From the NCBI RefSeq assembly GCF_017304635.1, contig NZ_JAFKMA010000006.1, positions 1 through 64,000 on the forward strand: a DNA stretch of 64,000 bases, given 5' to 3'. The notes under the pieces were generated by a model. That model ran no database searches. It saw nothing but the letters and a program-made list of their open reading frames with translations, and was not told the origin of the DNA. The position numbers and the translations under genes were made by a program. Position 1 is the stretch's first letter; each line of letters opens with the position of its first letter. Below are positions 50,982 through 59,902 of this stretch, piece after piece. Source of the DNA: Sphingomonas sp. GTDB lineage: Bacteria; Pseudomonadota; Alphaproteobacteria; Sphingomonadales; Sphingomonadaceae.

Positions 50982-52226
50982 TCAGGCGAAGGCGACCTTC
51001 GCCGAGCGGCGGCGCAGGCTGTAGCCGACCATGCCGAAGCCCAGGATCAGCATCGCCCACGTCGTCGGCTCCGGCACCACCGGGGTCGCCTGGCCGGCGA
51101 ACGCGCGATACGCGTCGGCCGTCGTGAAGCGGTACGACTGGTTGAGATTGGCATCGAACGACGTGCGATAGCCGAGCACGTCGAACGCCGCGATGTCGAG
51201 CGCGGTAATGTCCTGCATCTGGCCGTAGCCCGAGGTCGGGTCCATCACGCCGAGCTGCGGCACGCCCGCCGCGCTGTCCTTCCAGTGCGATGCCTGGCGG
51301 CCGTCGCCGTTGCGGACGCCGGTCGAGAACAGCGAATCGCCGAACAGCTGCGACACGCCGCCGTTGACGGAGAAGTACGGCGTGTTCTGGGTCGACCAGT
51401 CCAGCGTGCCGGCCGAACCGTAGCGGAACAGGTCGAGTTCCGACGCCACCACGACGTTTTCGAGCGCGCCGGTGCGCGATGCCGTCGCCGAGGTCGTGCT
51501 CGAGCCCGGCGCCGGGGTGGTGTAGGCGTCGTATGTATCGACGCCGCTGCGGAAGCCGAGCGCATGGCCGATCTCGTGGATCGCGACGCCGATGAAGTCG
51601 AACTTGTCCGAATCGATCCCGTTCGACGGATCGAAGTCGAACGCGAAGTTGCTGCTGAACGTCACGCTGCCATCGGCGGCGGCATAGTTGATCGCGTTGC
51701 CGTTGGCGTCGGTGGTGATGCCCATCGCCTTGGCGACCGAATTGTTCATCGACACGGCAACGTTGTTGATCGAACCGTCATTGTCGACGCGAGTCGCCGT
51801 GTCGACATAGCCGGTGTTGGTCGAATTGAACGCGTTGGTGACCGCCGTCACCGCGTTGACCCCGTATGCGGAGCTACCGAGCGGACGCAGGCTGGCGACC
51901 GCCTGCGCGTCGAGCGTCGAGGTCGCATTCGCGGCCAGCGCGCCATAGACCGCAGAGTTGAACTGGACGTTGGTCGTGCTGCTGGTCGAGCCCAGGATGC
52001 CGGCGCCGAGCGAGGCGAAGCCGATGTTGAGGTTGATGACCGCGTTGCTGGTCAGCACCGACGACCAATAGGCCGTGGCGATCTCGAACCCCTTGCGCGC
52101 GTTGGTGCCGAGTTCGGCGCCGCCGGTGTTGTTCAGGATGAATGTGATGGCCTGGGCCTGCGGCGTCGCCGCGGCGATCGCAGCGGCCGTCGCCGCGGCG
52201 CGCAGGAATAGAGTCGACTTCTTCAT
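50982..52226 (-). CDS. NF038122-like metalloprotease with PEPxxWA-CTERM anchor
   Basis: This is a 414-aa exported protease-like protein: signal peptide (about residues 1-26), a zinc motif HEIGHALGF (H217/E218/H221) of the metzincin type, and a C-terminal sorting signal VPEPTTWAMLILGFGMVGYS followed by LRRRSAK. The PEPxxWA-CTERM tail is processed by an exosortase in sphingomonads, so the protein should be displayed or secreted. Its substrate is unknown. It is monocistronic, with its own terminator. Confidence 0.88.
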   Translation of the reverse strand: MKKSTLFLRAAATAAAIAAATPQAQAITFILNNTGGAELGTNARKGFEIATAYWSSVLTSNAVINLNIGFASLGAGILGSTSSTTNVQFNSAVYGALAANATSTLDAQAVASLRPLGSSAYGVNAVTAVTNAFNSTNTGYVDTATRVDNDGSINNVAVSMNNSVAKAMGITTDANGNAINYAAADGSVTFSSNFAFDFDPSNGIDSDKFDFIGVAIHEIGHALGFRSGVDTYDAYTTPAPGSSTTSATASRTGALENVVVASELDLFRYGSAGTLDWSTQNTPYFSVNGGVSQLFGDSLFSTGVRNGDGRQASHWKDSAAGVPQLGVMDPTSGYGQMQDITALDIAAFDVLGYRTSFDANLNQSYRFTTADAYRAFAGQATPVVPEPTTWAMLILGFGMVGYSLRRRSAKVAFA

Positions 52227-52405
52227 GTGTGGCAGCCCCCTTTATGGTTGATGCCGAACCGGGGGTCCTCCTCCCCGATCTGGCATGGCGGTTCATTCAC
52301 CGTTAACCATGCAGTGACGGAGGGCTCAGGAAGGGTCAAGGCGTTCTGGCGAAACGAGATTCCATTTGTCTCATTTTAGGACAGGTGCCGTGCGGCGGGG
52401 TGTCG

Positions 52406-53632
52406 TCAGAGCGCGTCCCAGTCGATCGGTGCGTTCTTGTCGAGCGTCGCGGTGGCCGCCGGCATCGGATATTTGAGGCCCGTCGCGCAGTTGAACAGGA
52501 CGACGCGATCGTCCTCGTCGACCAGCCCGTCGGCCAGCGCCTGGCGATACGCCGCCAGCGTCGCCCCGCCCTCCGGACACAGCAGCAGGCCGTCCCGCCT
52601 CGCACAGTCGGTCACCGCCTGGACGATCGCCGGATCGCCGACCGCGAGCGCCCGCCCGCCGCTTTCGCGCACCGCGCGCAGGATCAGGAAATCGCCGATC
52701 GCCTTCGGCACGCGGATGCCGGCGGCGATGGTATGGGCATCCTCCCACCGCTCGGCATGCTCCTCGCCCGCCTCGAACGCGCGGACGATCGGCGCGCAGC
52801 CGCTGGCCTGCACCGCGAACATCTTCGGCCGGTCCGACCCGATCCAGCCGAGCGCCTCCATCTCCGCGAACGCCTTCCACATCCCGATCAGCCCGGTGCC
52901 GCCGCCGGTCGGATAGAAGATCGCGTCCGGCAATTTCCAGCCGAGCTGCGCCGCCAGCTCCAGCCCCATCGTCTTCTTGCCCTCGATCCGATACGGCTCC
53001 TTGAGCGTCGAGAAATCGAACCAGCGCCCTTCCGCCGCCCCCTTCGCGACGATCGCGCCGCATTCGTCGATCAGGCCGTTGACGCGGTAGACGCGGCCGC
53101 CCTGCAACGCGATCTCGCGCACGTTCACCTCTGGCGTGTCGTCGGGGCACAGCACGATCGTCTCGATCCCGACCCGGCTGGCATAAGCGGCGAGCGCGGC
53201 GCCAGCATTGCCGTTGGTCGGCATCGCGATCCGGGTGACGCCCAGTTCCTTCGCCATCGCGACCGCCATCACCAGCCCGCGCGCCTTGAAGCTGCCGGTC
53301 GGCAACCGCCCCTCGTCCTTGACCAGCACATTGGGCGATCCGGCCGACTTGGCGATCGGCACCAGCGGCGTCTCGATCTCGCCCAGACTGACGATATTCC
53401 CGGTCCGCCGCACCGGCAGCAACTCGCGCCACCGCCACAGATCGGTCGCCCGCGCCTCCACCATCGCCCGCGGCAGGAACCCGCGCACCGCGGCGAGGTC
53501 GTAGCGCACCAGCAGCGGCTTCCCCGCCGCCGACAGATTGTGCAATTCGTCCGCCGCATAACGCTCGCCGGTCAGCGAGCATTCGAGATGCGTGACGAAG
53601 GTCGGGCGATCGGTCGTAAGGTTGGGACTCAT
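52406..53632 (-). CDS. thrC: threonine synthase
   Basis: This is a PLP-dependent enzyme converting O-phosphohomoserine to threonine. The 408-aa protein has the PLP lysine in LPTGSFKARG (K116), MPTNGNAGAALAAYASR, and the phosphate-binding FYPTGGGTGLIGMWKAF. The N-terminal zinc-like segment (HLECSLTGERY) is the long form seen in many bacteria. Related fold-type II enzymes are possible, but length and motifs favour ThrC. It follows a small gene on the same strand by 22 bp. Confidence 0.85.
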   Translation of the reverse strand: MSPNLTTDRPTFVTHLECSLTGERYAADELHNLSAAGKPLLVRYDLAAVRGFLPRAMVEARATDLWRWRELLPVRRTGNIVSLGEIETPLVPIAKSAGSPNVLVKDEGRLPTGSFKARGLVMAVAMAKELGVTRIAMPTNGNAGAALAAYASRVGIETIVLCPDDTPEVNVREIALQGGRVYRVNGLIDECGAIVAKGAAEGRWFDFSTLKEPYRIEGKKTMGLELAAQLGWKLPDAIFYPTGGGTGLIGMWKAFAEMEALGWIGSDRPKMFAVQASGCAPIVRAFEAGEEHAERWEDAHTIAAGIRVPKAIGDFLILRAVRESGGRALAVGDPAIVQAVTDCARRDGLLLCPEGGATLAAYRQALADGLVDEDDRVVLFNCATGLKYPMPAATATLDKNAPIDWDAL

Positions 53633-53654
53633 GGCGACGGCTTAGCCGTCCCGC

Positions 53655-53828
53655 TCACCACTCGCCACCGAGTTCCTTGATCGCCGCGAGCAACGCCCGC
53701 TTGCTCGGCGTGCGGCGATTGCCGGCGTTGCGGGGCATCTCGACCCCCAGCGCCTGCTTGCGGGCGGCTACCGCGGCACCGAACTCGTCAAGCGGAACGC
53801 CCTTCGAGGTCTTCGATCGAGCAGTCAC
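53655..53828 (-). CDS. 57-aa hypothetical protein
   Basis: GTG 53828 opens a 57-codon basic protein (MTARSKTSKGVPLDEFGAAV, NRRTPSKRALLAAIKELGGEW). AGGAG lies 7 bp upstream, so translation is likely. The composition, with a C-terminal helix and Lys/Arg-rich linker, suggests a small nucleic-acid- or ribosome-associated protein, but no family was recognised. It lies between grpE and thrC, all leftward. Confidence 0.6.
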   Translation of the reverse strand: MTARSKTSKGVPLDEFGAAVAARKQALGVEMPRNAGNRRTPSKRALLAAIKELGGEW

Positions 53829-53971
53829 CCATCGTCTCCTCGCTGATCCGGCGGGCAAGATAGTCGCGGTCAAGACCGGCGCCTCATGCCCGCTCGCGAT
53901 CATCGTCGCGCTGACGCGTGCAAACGCCCGCAAAGCGGCCTCGAATTGCGGGCGATAGGCGGGCGTCGCGA

Positions 53972-54526
53972 CTACTCCGGCTTCTTCGCCACGCCGACCA
54001 GCGCTGGCCGCAGCAGACGGTCCTTCAACATATACCCCGCCTGCATTTCCTGCACGATCGTGCCGGGCGGCTGGTCGCTCGGCAGTTCGAGCATCGCCTG
54101 GTGCTGGTTGGGGTCGAGCGGCAGGCCCATCGCGGCGACGCGCGTCACGCCGTTGCGCTGGAACACCGAATCGAGCTCGCGCTTGGTCGCCTCCAGCCCG
54201 ACGATCAGGCCCTTCAGCCGATCGTCGCCACGCAGCTCCTCGGGGATCGCCGCGAGGCCGCGTTCCAGGTTGTCGGCGACCGACAGCACGTCGCGCGCGA
54301 AGCCGGTCACGGCATAGGCACGCGAATCGGCCGCTTCCTTCTCCGCCCGGCGGCGCACGTTCTGCGCCTCGGCATGGGCGTACATCGCCGCCGCCTTGGC
54401 CTCGGCCAGTTCGTTCTCGAGCTGGGCGACGCGGTCATGCTCGGCCAGTTCGGGCGCAGCGTCCGCCGTCTCCGCGCGCAGATCGTCGGTGCCAGTCATC
54501 GTCTCGGTCTTTTCTTCGCTCATCAT
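53972..54526 (-). CDS. grpE: nucleotide exchange factor GrpE
   Basis: GrpE releases ADP from DnaK. The 184-aa protein has an acidic N-terminus, a long coiled coil (RVAQLENELAEAKAAAMYAH, EAQNVRRRAEKEAADSRAYA) and the C-terminal beta domain with HQAMLELPSDQPPGTIVQEM and GYMLKDRLLRPALVGVAK, the family signature. It follows hrcA by 18 bp as a two-gene heat-shock unit. Confidence 0.95.
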   Translation of the reverse strand: MMSEEKTETMTGTDDLRAETADAAPELAEHDRVAQLENELAEAKAAAMYAHAEAQNVRRRAEKEAADSRAYAVTGFARDVLSVADNLERGLAAIPEELRGDDRLKGLIVGLEATKRELDSVFQRNGVTRVAAMGLPLDPNQHQAMLELPSDQPPGTIVQEMQAGYMLKDRLLRPALVGVAKKPE

Positions 54527-54544
54527 ACTCTCTTGAATGGCCTC

Positions 54545-55588
54545 TCAACCGATCAGGCGGGAGAGGGTTGCTGCCGTGAAATCCACCATGGGCACGACGC
54601 GCGCATAGTTCAACCGTGTCGGGCCGATCACGCCGACGACGCCGAGCACGCGGCCGTCGAGCCCGCGGAACGGTCGCGCGATCACCGACGAGCCGGACAG
54701 CGCGAACAACTGGTTCTCCGCGCCGATGAAGATCCGCGTCGAATCGCCGGTCCGCGCGCGGTCGAGCAGGGCCGCGATCTCCTGTTTCCCGTCCAGATCG
54801 TCGAGCAGGTCGCGGACGCGGTCGAGGTCCTCGGCGGCGGCGGCGTCGATCAGCCGCCCCTGCCCGCGCACGATCAGCACCGGGCGGCGCTCGCCATCCT
54901 CGCTCCACACGGCGATGCCCTGTTCGACCAAAGCGGCGGCGGCGCGGTCGAGCGCGGCGCGGTCGGCGGCAAGCTGGCGGTCGAGCTTCGTCCGCGCCTC
55001 GCCCAGCGTCAGCCCGCTCAGCGTCGCGGTCATGTAATTGCCCGCCTCCGCCAGCGCCGACGCGCTGGTTCCGGGGGACAGCGGCACGACGCGGTTCTCG
55101 ACCTGGCCGTCGTCGCCGACGATCACCGCGAGCGCGCGCGCCGGGCCGAGCGGCACGAAGCTGATCTGGCGCAGTTTCAATTCCGCGCGCGGCACCAGCA
55201 CCAGCCCGGCACACGCCGACAGCCCGCTCAGCGCCGCCGTCGTCGCCGCCAGCGCTTCCTCGACCGGGCCGGTGCGGGCCGCGCGCTGCTCGATCGCGGC
55301 GCGCTCCTCGGCCGAGGGCTCGGCCACGCGCATCATCCCGTCGACGAACAGCCGCAGGCCGAGGTCGGTCGGCAACCGCCCCGCCGACGTGTGCGGCGAA
55401 GCGAGCAGACCCAGTCCCTCCAGCTCCGCCATCACGCTGCGGATCGAGGCGGGCGAGAGCTGGAACGCGCCGGCATCGGCCAGCGTGCGCGAGCCGACCG
55501 GCTGGCCGGTGTCCAGATATCCCTCCACCACCGCGCGGAAGATGTCGCGCGCGCGATCGCTCAGTTCGGAGACGGGAGGGGCGGTCAT
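54545..55588 (-). CDS. hrcA: heat-inducible repressor HrcA
   Basis: HrcA represses chaperone genes by binding CIRCE elements. The 347-aa protein has an N-terminal winged HTH (LSDRARDIFRAVVEGYLDTG, GAFQLSPASIRSVMAELEGL, LASPHTSAGRLPTDLGLRLF) and the GAF-like HrcA domain. Upstream, TTGAGC (55621-55626) and TATAAG (55597-55602) are 18 bp apart and only 8 bp from the ATG, so the message would be nearly leaderless. No CIRCE site was seen in this window; its targets are probably elsewhere (groESL). Confidence 0.94.
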   Translation of the reverse strand: MTAPPVSELSDRARDIFRAVVEGYLDTGQPVGSRTLADAGAFQLSPASIRSVMAELEGLGLLASPHTSAGRLPTDLGLRLFVDGMMRVAEPSAEERAAIEQRAARTGPVEEALAATTAALSGLSACAGLVLVPRAELKLRQISFVPLGPARALAVIVGDDGQVENRVVPLSPGTSASALAEAGNYMTATLSGLTLGEARTKLDRQLAADRAALDRAAAALVEQGIAVWSEDGERRPVLIVRGQGRLIDAAAAEDLDRVRDLLDDLDGKQEIAALLDRARTGDSTRIFIGAENQLFALSGSSVIARPFRGLDGRVLGVVGVIGPTRLNYARVVPMVDFTAATLSRLIG

Positions 55589-55790
55589 GACGGTCGCTTA
55601 TATGGCGGGTCGGGCGGCAGGCTCAACGCATGTCCCGCGAATCCAGTAACGATACAGTCGCCGGCGCATTGCCGCCTCCCGCGCCGGGTGAATATCGCGT
55701 AAATCTTCGTCAGGAAGAGTCGCGCGACCGGCGCGGCCGACCCTGTGGCGCTTGGTCGACGGGCTCCCTCACGCTCGCCCGTCGCAAGGG

Positions 55791-55829
55791 GCCGCCCCGG
55801 CGCTACCACCGGGGCGGCCTTTCGCTTTT
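55791..55829 (+). terminator. terminator-like hairpin upstream of rph
   Basis: GCCGCCCCGG (55791-55800) pairs with CCGGGGCGGC (55809-55818) around an 8-nt loop, followed by CTTTCGCTTTT. This is a terminator-like structure reading rightwards, but no rightward gene precedes it between hrcA and rph. It may end an unannotated short transcript within 55630-55790, or attenuate rph. The remainder of this 306-bp divergent space shows nothing else clear. Confidence 0.55.
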
Positions 55830-55894
55830 GGGCCGGCGGGGGTGACACCATCGCGCCCGCCGGGTAGGGCGCTCGCCTACCCGAGGAGACCCCT

Positions 55895-56608
55895 ATGCGC
55901 CCCAGCGGCCGCGCGCCCGACCAGATGCGCGTCATCACCATCGAACCGCATTTCACGCGCCACGCCGAAGGGTCGGTGCTGATCGGCTTCGGCGACACCA
56001 AGGTGCTGGTGACGGCCAGCGTCGAGGATCGCCTGCCGCCGTGGCTGCGCGGCAAGGGCCAGGGCTGGGTGACCGCCGAATACGGCATGCTGCCGCGCGC
56101 CACCCATACGCGAGGGTCGCGCGAGGCGGCCAAGGGCAAGCAATCGGGGCGGACGCAGGAGATCCAGCGGCTGATCGGGCGATCCCTGCGCGCGGTCACC
56201 GACCTGAAGCTGCTCGGCGAGCATCAGATCACGCTCGATTGCGACGTGATCCAGGCCGATGGCGGCACGCGCACCGCGGCGATCAGCGGCGCGTGGGTCG
56301 CGCTGCGGCTGGCGGTCGACGGCCTGCTCAAGGACGGCAAGATCGCGAGCGACCCACTGACCCAGAAGGTCGCCGCGGTGTCGTGCGGCATCTATCAGGG
56401 GACGCCGGTGCTCGACCTCGATTATGACGAGGATTCGAACGCCGACGCCGACGCCAATTTCGTGCTGCTCGAAAACGGCCATATCGCCGAGGCGCAGGCG
56501 ACCGCCGAGCACGCGACCTATGACGAGGAAGCATTGTTGCGGCTGCTGCGTTTGGCCAGGATCGGCTGCGGCGCGATCTTCGCCGCGCAAGAAAAGGCGG
56601 TGGCATGA
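55895..56608 (+). CDS. rph: ribonuclease PH
   Basis: RNase PH is a phosphorolytic 3'-5' exoribonuclease that trims tRNA and rRNA ends. The 237-aa protein has [60 protein letters not shown] and [20 protein letters not shown], all diagnostic. Its stop overlaps the rdgB start (ATGA). Divergent from hrcA. Confidence 0.96.
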   Translation: MRPSGRAPDQMRVITIEPHFTRHAEGSVLIGFGDTKVLVTASVEDRLPPWLRGKGQGWVTAEYGMLPRATHTRGSREAAKGKQSGRTQEIQRLIGRSLRAVTDLKLLGEHQITLDCDVIQADGGTRTAAISGAWVALRLAVDGLLKDGKIASDPLTQKVAAVSCGIYQGTPVLDLDYDEDSNADADANFVLLENGHIAEAQATAEHATYDEEALLRLLRLARIGCGAIFAAQEKAVA

Positions 56609-57234
56609 GCGGCGAAGGCAGGGAACCCCAGGCGATCCGCAAGCTCGCCCCCGGCAAGCTGGTCATCGCCAGCCACAACGCGGGCAAGGTGCGCGAGATC
56701 CGCGCGCTGCTCGCGCCCCATGGCATCGAACCCGTCTCGGCGGCGTCGCTCGACCTGCCCGAGCCGGAGGAGACCGGCACCACTTTCGTCGCCAATGCCG
56801 AGCTGAAGGCGTTGCAGGCCGCCGACCTGTCGGGGCTGGTCGCGCTGGCCGACGACAGCGGGTTGTGCGTCGAGGCGCTGAACGGCGATCCCGGCATCTT
56901 CTCCGCGCGCTGGGCAGGCGAGGCCAAGGATTTCGGCGCGGCGATGCGGCTGGTCGAGGACAATCTGCAAAAGCTCGGTCCTGAGGTCGAGCGGGACGCC
57001 CATTTCGTCTGCGCTTTGGCGCTGGCCTGGCCCGACGGCCATGTCGAATGGTTCGAGGGGCGAGTCGAGGGCAGCTTGGTGTGGCCGCCGCGCGGGGAGA
57101 ACGGTTTCGGCTACGACGCGATGTTCCTGCCCGACGGACACGACCGCACGTTCGGCGAGATGAGCGCGGACGAGAAGACGCCGCTGACGCATCGCGCCGA
57201 CGCATTTCGCCAACTGGTCGCGGCGGTGCTGTAG
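56605..57234 (+). CDS. rdgB: non-canonical purine NTP pyrophosphatase (RdgB/HAM1)
   Basis: RdgB hydrolyses dITP and XTP to monophosphates, protecting DNA. The 209-aa protein has the HAM1 motifs [40 protein letters not shown] and [15 protein letters not shown] with [15 protein letters not shown]. Translation is coupled to rph by an ATGA overlap, the usual gene order in alphaproteobacteria. Confidence 0.95.
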   Translation: MSGEGREPQAIRKLAPGKLVIASHNAGKVREIRALLAPHGIEPVSAASLDLPEPEETGTTFVANAELKALQAADLSGLVALADDSGLCVEALNGDPGIFSARWAGEAKDFGAAMRLVEDNLQKLGPEVERDAHFVCALALAWPDGHVEWFEGRVEGSLVWPPRGENGFGYDAMFLPDGHDRTFGEMSADEKTPLTHRADAFRQLVAAVL

Positions 57235-57284
57235 CGGCGGCGTAAATCCTGCTATCGGGCGGATATAACCAAGGGAGAGAGTCG

Positions 57285-57998
57285 ATGCGGTATTTGCCCC
57301 TGATCCTGCTGGCCGCGCTGCCGACGATCGGTCTGGCGCAGACCGCCCCGCCCGCTGCCCCAGCCGCGTCCTCCGCCATTCCCGCGCCCGATCCGGCGTG
57401 GAAGGTGCCGGAGGTGATCGCGTTCATCGGCGTGAAGCCGGGCGACCGCGTCGCCGACGTGATCGGCGGCCGCCTCACCGCCTCGCTCGCCCGCGCGGTC
57501 GGGCCGACCGGCAAGGTCTATGCGATCGAGACGGCGGAGATCGCCAAGACGCATCCCGATGGCGTGACCAAGATGCGCGCACTCGCCGCGGCGATGCCCA
57601 ACATCGTCGTCTCCGCCGATCCGATCGCCTCGCCGCTCCCGGCCAAGCTCGACGCGGTGTTCATCCGCCAGAACTATCACGACCTCTACGACAAGTTCAT
57701 GGGGCCGGCCGACGTGCCCGCGTTCAACCGCGCGGTCTATGCGGCGTTGAAGCCCGGCGGGGTGTTCGTCGTGCTCGACCATGAGGCGACCCCGGGCAGC
57801 GGCATCGGCGCGACCGAGACGCTGCACCGCATCGACAAGGATCGCGTGAAGGCCGACATGAAGGCCGCCGGCTTCCGGTTCGACGGCGAGAGCGCGATCC
57901 TGGCCAACCCGGCCGACGATCACAGCAAGGGCGTGTTCGACCCCTCGGTCCGCGGCCACACCGACCAGTTCCTGCTCCGCTTCCGCAAGCCGCGCTAG
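57285..57998 (+). CDS. exported class I methyltransferase-like protein
   Basis: This is a 237-aa protein with a signal peptide (about residues 1-19, ending LAQ) and a Rossmann methyltransferase-like fold: the motif I region VADVIGGRLTASLARAVGPT is degenerate, followed by VYAIETAE and ALKPGGVFVVLDHEATPGSG. Periplasmic methyltransferase-like proteins of this type are common in sphingomonads and other proteobacteria, and their activity is unproven. It is a single gene, 50 bp after rdgB. Confidence 0.8.
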   Translation: MRYLPLILLAALPTIGLAQTAPPAAPAASSAIPAPDPAWKVPEVIAFIGVKPGDRVADVIGGRLTASLARAVGPTGKVYAIETAEIAKTHPDGVTKMRALAAAMPNIVVSADPIASPLPAKLDAVFIRQNYHDLYDKFMGPADVPAFNRAVYAALKPGGVFVVLDHEATPGSGIGATETLHRIDKDRVKADMKAAGFRFDGESAILANPADDHSKGVFDPSVRGHTDQFLLRFRKPR

Positions 57999-58016
57999 GG
58001 GCAAAGCTATCCGGAG

Positions 58017-58124
58017 CCGCACCCCGGCGAACGCCGGGGCCCAGTTGAGAAAGCCGGAGTAACGAAGCGCCACGCTCGACACCTGCGTCCCCCACCTGGG
58101 CCCCGGCCTTCGCCGGGGTGGCGG
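58017..58124. repeat. inverted pair of REP-like palindromes (REPIN-like)
   Basis: A unit at 58017-58044 (core CCCCGGCGAACGCCGGGG) recurs in opposite orientation at 58096-58124 with a few differences (an extra C near its outer end and GAAGGC for GAACGC). The two face each other across 51 bp. It lies between convergent genes. The pattern of a palindrome within each arm and a second level of inversion between arms is the same as at 42129. Confidence 0.7.
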
Positions 58125-58152
58125 CAAAGGGAAAGTCAGGCTTCAGCCGCGC

Positions 58153-58677
58153 CTAATAGGCCCGCCGCCCCATCACGTTGCCCGGCGACGAATAGCGGCA
58201 CACCAGATAGTCGTACCCTCGCCCGCTCGCGACGCCGCAGCCGACTCGCGTCGTGGTCCGCCACACCATCTGGCTGTAATGGCCGACATCCTGCCAGCGG
58301 CCCGAATTGCTGATATCGGGCACCGCGCCGTCGCGGAAGAAACGGCGTTCGGCGGTCCAGAACTCGACCATGTCGGCGATCGAATAGCCGCCGGCGGTGC
58401 CGCGGAACATGTTCTCGCCCTCGCCCGCCGGGTCGCGCCCGCGCGGGAAGGTCGAATGCTCGTAGCGCCCGGTGTCGGCCATATAGTCGGCCCAGTCCTG
58501 CGCATCCTCGGCCAGGCGATCGTCCCACGCGACCGGCGGCACGTCGACCGCGGCGCGCACGGCATTGTGCGCGGCCAGCATCTCCTCGACCAGCGGCTCG
58601 CGATCCCGCGGCCGATCGCTCGCCCCGACCAGCGCCCACGCCGCTACCGCTGCCACCCCGGCTTTCCATCCCCGCAT
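58153..58677 (-). CDS. secreted CAP-domain (SCP/PR1-like) protein
   Basis: This is a 174-aa exported protein (signal peptide to about residue 20) with the CAP motifs: LVEEMLAAHNAVRAAVDVPP, LAEDAQDWADYM, GENMFRG and GHYSQMVWRTTTRVGCGVAS, ending DYLVCRYSSPGN. The conserved His and Glu of the CAP cavity are present. The function of bacterial CAP proteins is mostly unknown. Divergent from hemW. Confidence 0.9.
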   Translation of the reverse strand: MRGWKAGVAAVAAWALVGASDRPRDREPLVEEMLAAHNAVRAAVDVPPVAWDDRLAEDAQDWADYMADTGRYEHSTFPRGRDPAGEGENMFRGTAGGYSIADMVEFWTAERRFFRDGAVPDISNSGRWQDVGHYSQMVWRTTTRVGCGVASGRGYDYLVCRYSSPGNVMGRRAY

Positions 58678-58700
58678 GGCCCCGGCATAAGCCGCGCACG

Positions 58701-59864
58701 ATGAACGAAAGCCAAACGCCGCTGGCGCTGTACGTCCACTGGCCGTTCTGCGTGTCGAAATGTCCGTATTGCGATTTCAACAGCCATGTCCGCGCGTCGG
58801 TCGATCAGGCGGCGTGGGCGACGGCGCTGCTGGCCGATCTGGCGCACGAGGCGCGCGAACTGCCGGGGCGGACGCTGGGCTCGATCTTCTTCGGCGGCGG
58901 CACGCCGTCGCTGATGCCGCCGGCGACCGTCGCGGCGGTGCTCGACGCGGCCGAGCGCGCCTGGGGCTTCGCGCCCGATGTCGAGATCACGCTGGAGGCG
59001 AACCCGTCGTCGGTCGAGGCGGCGCGGTTCGCCGATCTGGCGGCGGCCGGGGTCAATCGCGTGAGTTTGGGGTTGCAGGCACTGGACGACGACGCGCTAC
59101 GCTTCCTCGGTCGCGCGCATGACGTGGCGGAGGGGCTCGGTGCGCTCGCCGTGGCGCAGCGGGTATTCGACCGCGTGTCGTTCGACCTGATCTACGCGCG
59201 GCCCGGCCAGAGCCTCGCCGACTGGCATGCCGAGCTGACCCGCGCGCTCGCGCTCGGCACCGAGCATCTATCGCTCTACCAGCTGACGGTCGAGCCGGGC
59301 ACGCGGTTCGCGACCGAGGAGCGCGAGCAGCGGCTGACCCTGCCCGACCCCGACCGCGCCGCCGACCTGTTCGAGCTGACGCGCGAGACGACGGCGCGCG
59401 CCGGGCTGCCCGCCTACGAAATCTCCAACCACGCGCGCGCCGGGGCGGAGAGCCGGCACAACCTGACCTATTGGCGCTACCGCGACTATGCCGGGATCGG
59501 GCCGGGTGCGCATGGCCGGCGCGGTGGGCTGGCGACGCAGCGCCGCAAGAAGCCGGAGAACTGGCTGGCCGCCGTCGCGCGCAACGGCCACGGCATCGAG
59601 CTGGAGGAGCGCCTGACCCCCGCCGACCGCGCGACCGAGGCGATGCTGATGGGCCTGCGGCTGGCAGAGGGGATCGACCTGACGCGCGTCGCCGAGCTGG
59701 GCGAGCGCCCGATCGCAATGCTGGTGGACGAGGCGGCGGTGGCGCGGCTGGAGCGACAGGGACTGGTGGCGCGCGACGACACCCGCCTGCGCGCGACCGA
59801 TGCGGGCATGCCGGTGCTCAACGCGGTATTGGCGGAGGTGGTGAGCGTGCGGGAGATGGCCTAG
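58701..59864 (+). CDS. hemW: HemW, radical SAM haem chaperone
   Basis: HemW is a radical-SAM protein related to coproporphyrinogen dehydrogenase HemN but acting as a haem-insertion chaperone. The 387-aa protein has the cluster motif CVSKCPYC (C17/C21/C24), FFGGGTPSLM, EITLEANPSSVE and the HemW C-terminal domain (NLTYWRYRDYAGIGPGAHG). The first cysteine spacing CxxxCxxC and the short N-terminus favour HemW over HemN. A perfect hairpin follows the stop. Confidence 0.93.
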   Translation: MNESQTPLALYVHWPFCVSKCPYCDFNSHVRASVDQAAWATALLADLAHEARELPGRTLGSIFFGGGTPSLMPPATVAAVLDAAERAWGFAPDVEITLEANPSSVEAARFADLAAAGVNRVSLGLQALDDDALRFLGRAHDVAEGLGALAVAQRVFDRVSFDLIYARPGQSLADWHAELTRALALGTEHLSLYQLTVEPGTRFATEEREQRLTLPDPDRAADLFELTRETTARAGLPAYEISNHARAGAESRHNLTYWRYRDYAGIGPGAHGRRGGLATQRRKKPENWLAAVARNGHGIELEERLTPADRATEAMLMGLRLAEGIDLTRVAELGERPIAMLVDEAAVARLERQGLVARDDTRLRATDAGMPVLNAVLAEVVSVREMA

Positions 59865-59865
59865 G

Positions 59866-59897
59866 TGCCGTGCTCCTGCTTTCGCAGGAGCACGGCA
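59866..59897. terminator. bidirectional terminator-like hairpin between hemW and the LpoA-like gene
   Basis: GCCGTGCTCCTG-CTTTCG-CAGGAGCACGGC is a perfect 12-bp stem (13 with the flanking T-A pair). It stands 2 bp after the hemW stop and 6 bp before the stop of the convergent gene. It has no U-run, so it may act as a shared Rho-dependent or processing barrier. Its sequence relates to the repeat at 49773. Confidence 0.6.
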
Positions 59898-59902
59898 TCA
59901 GG

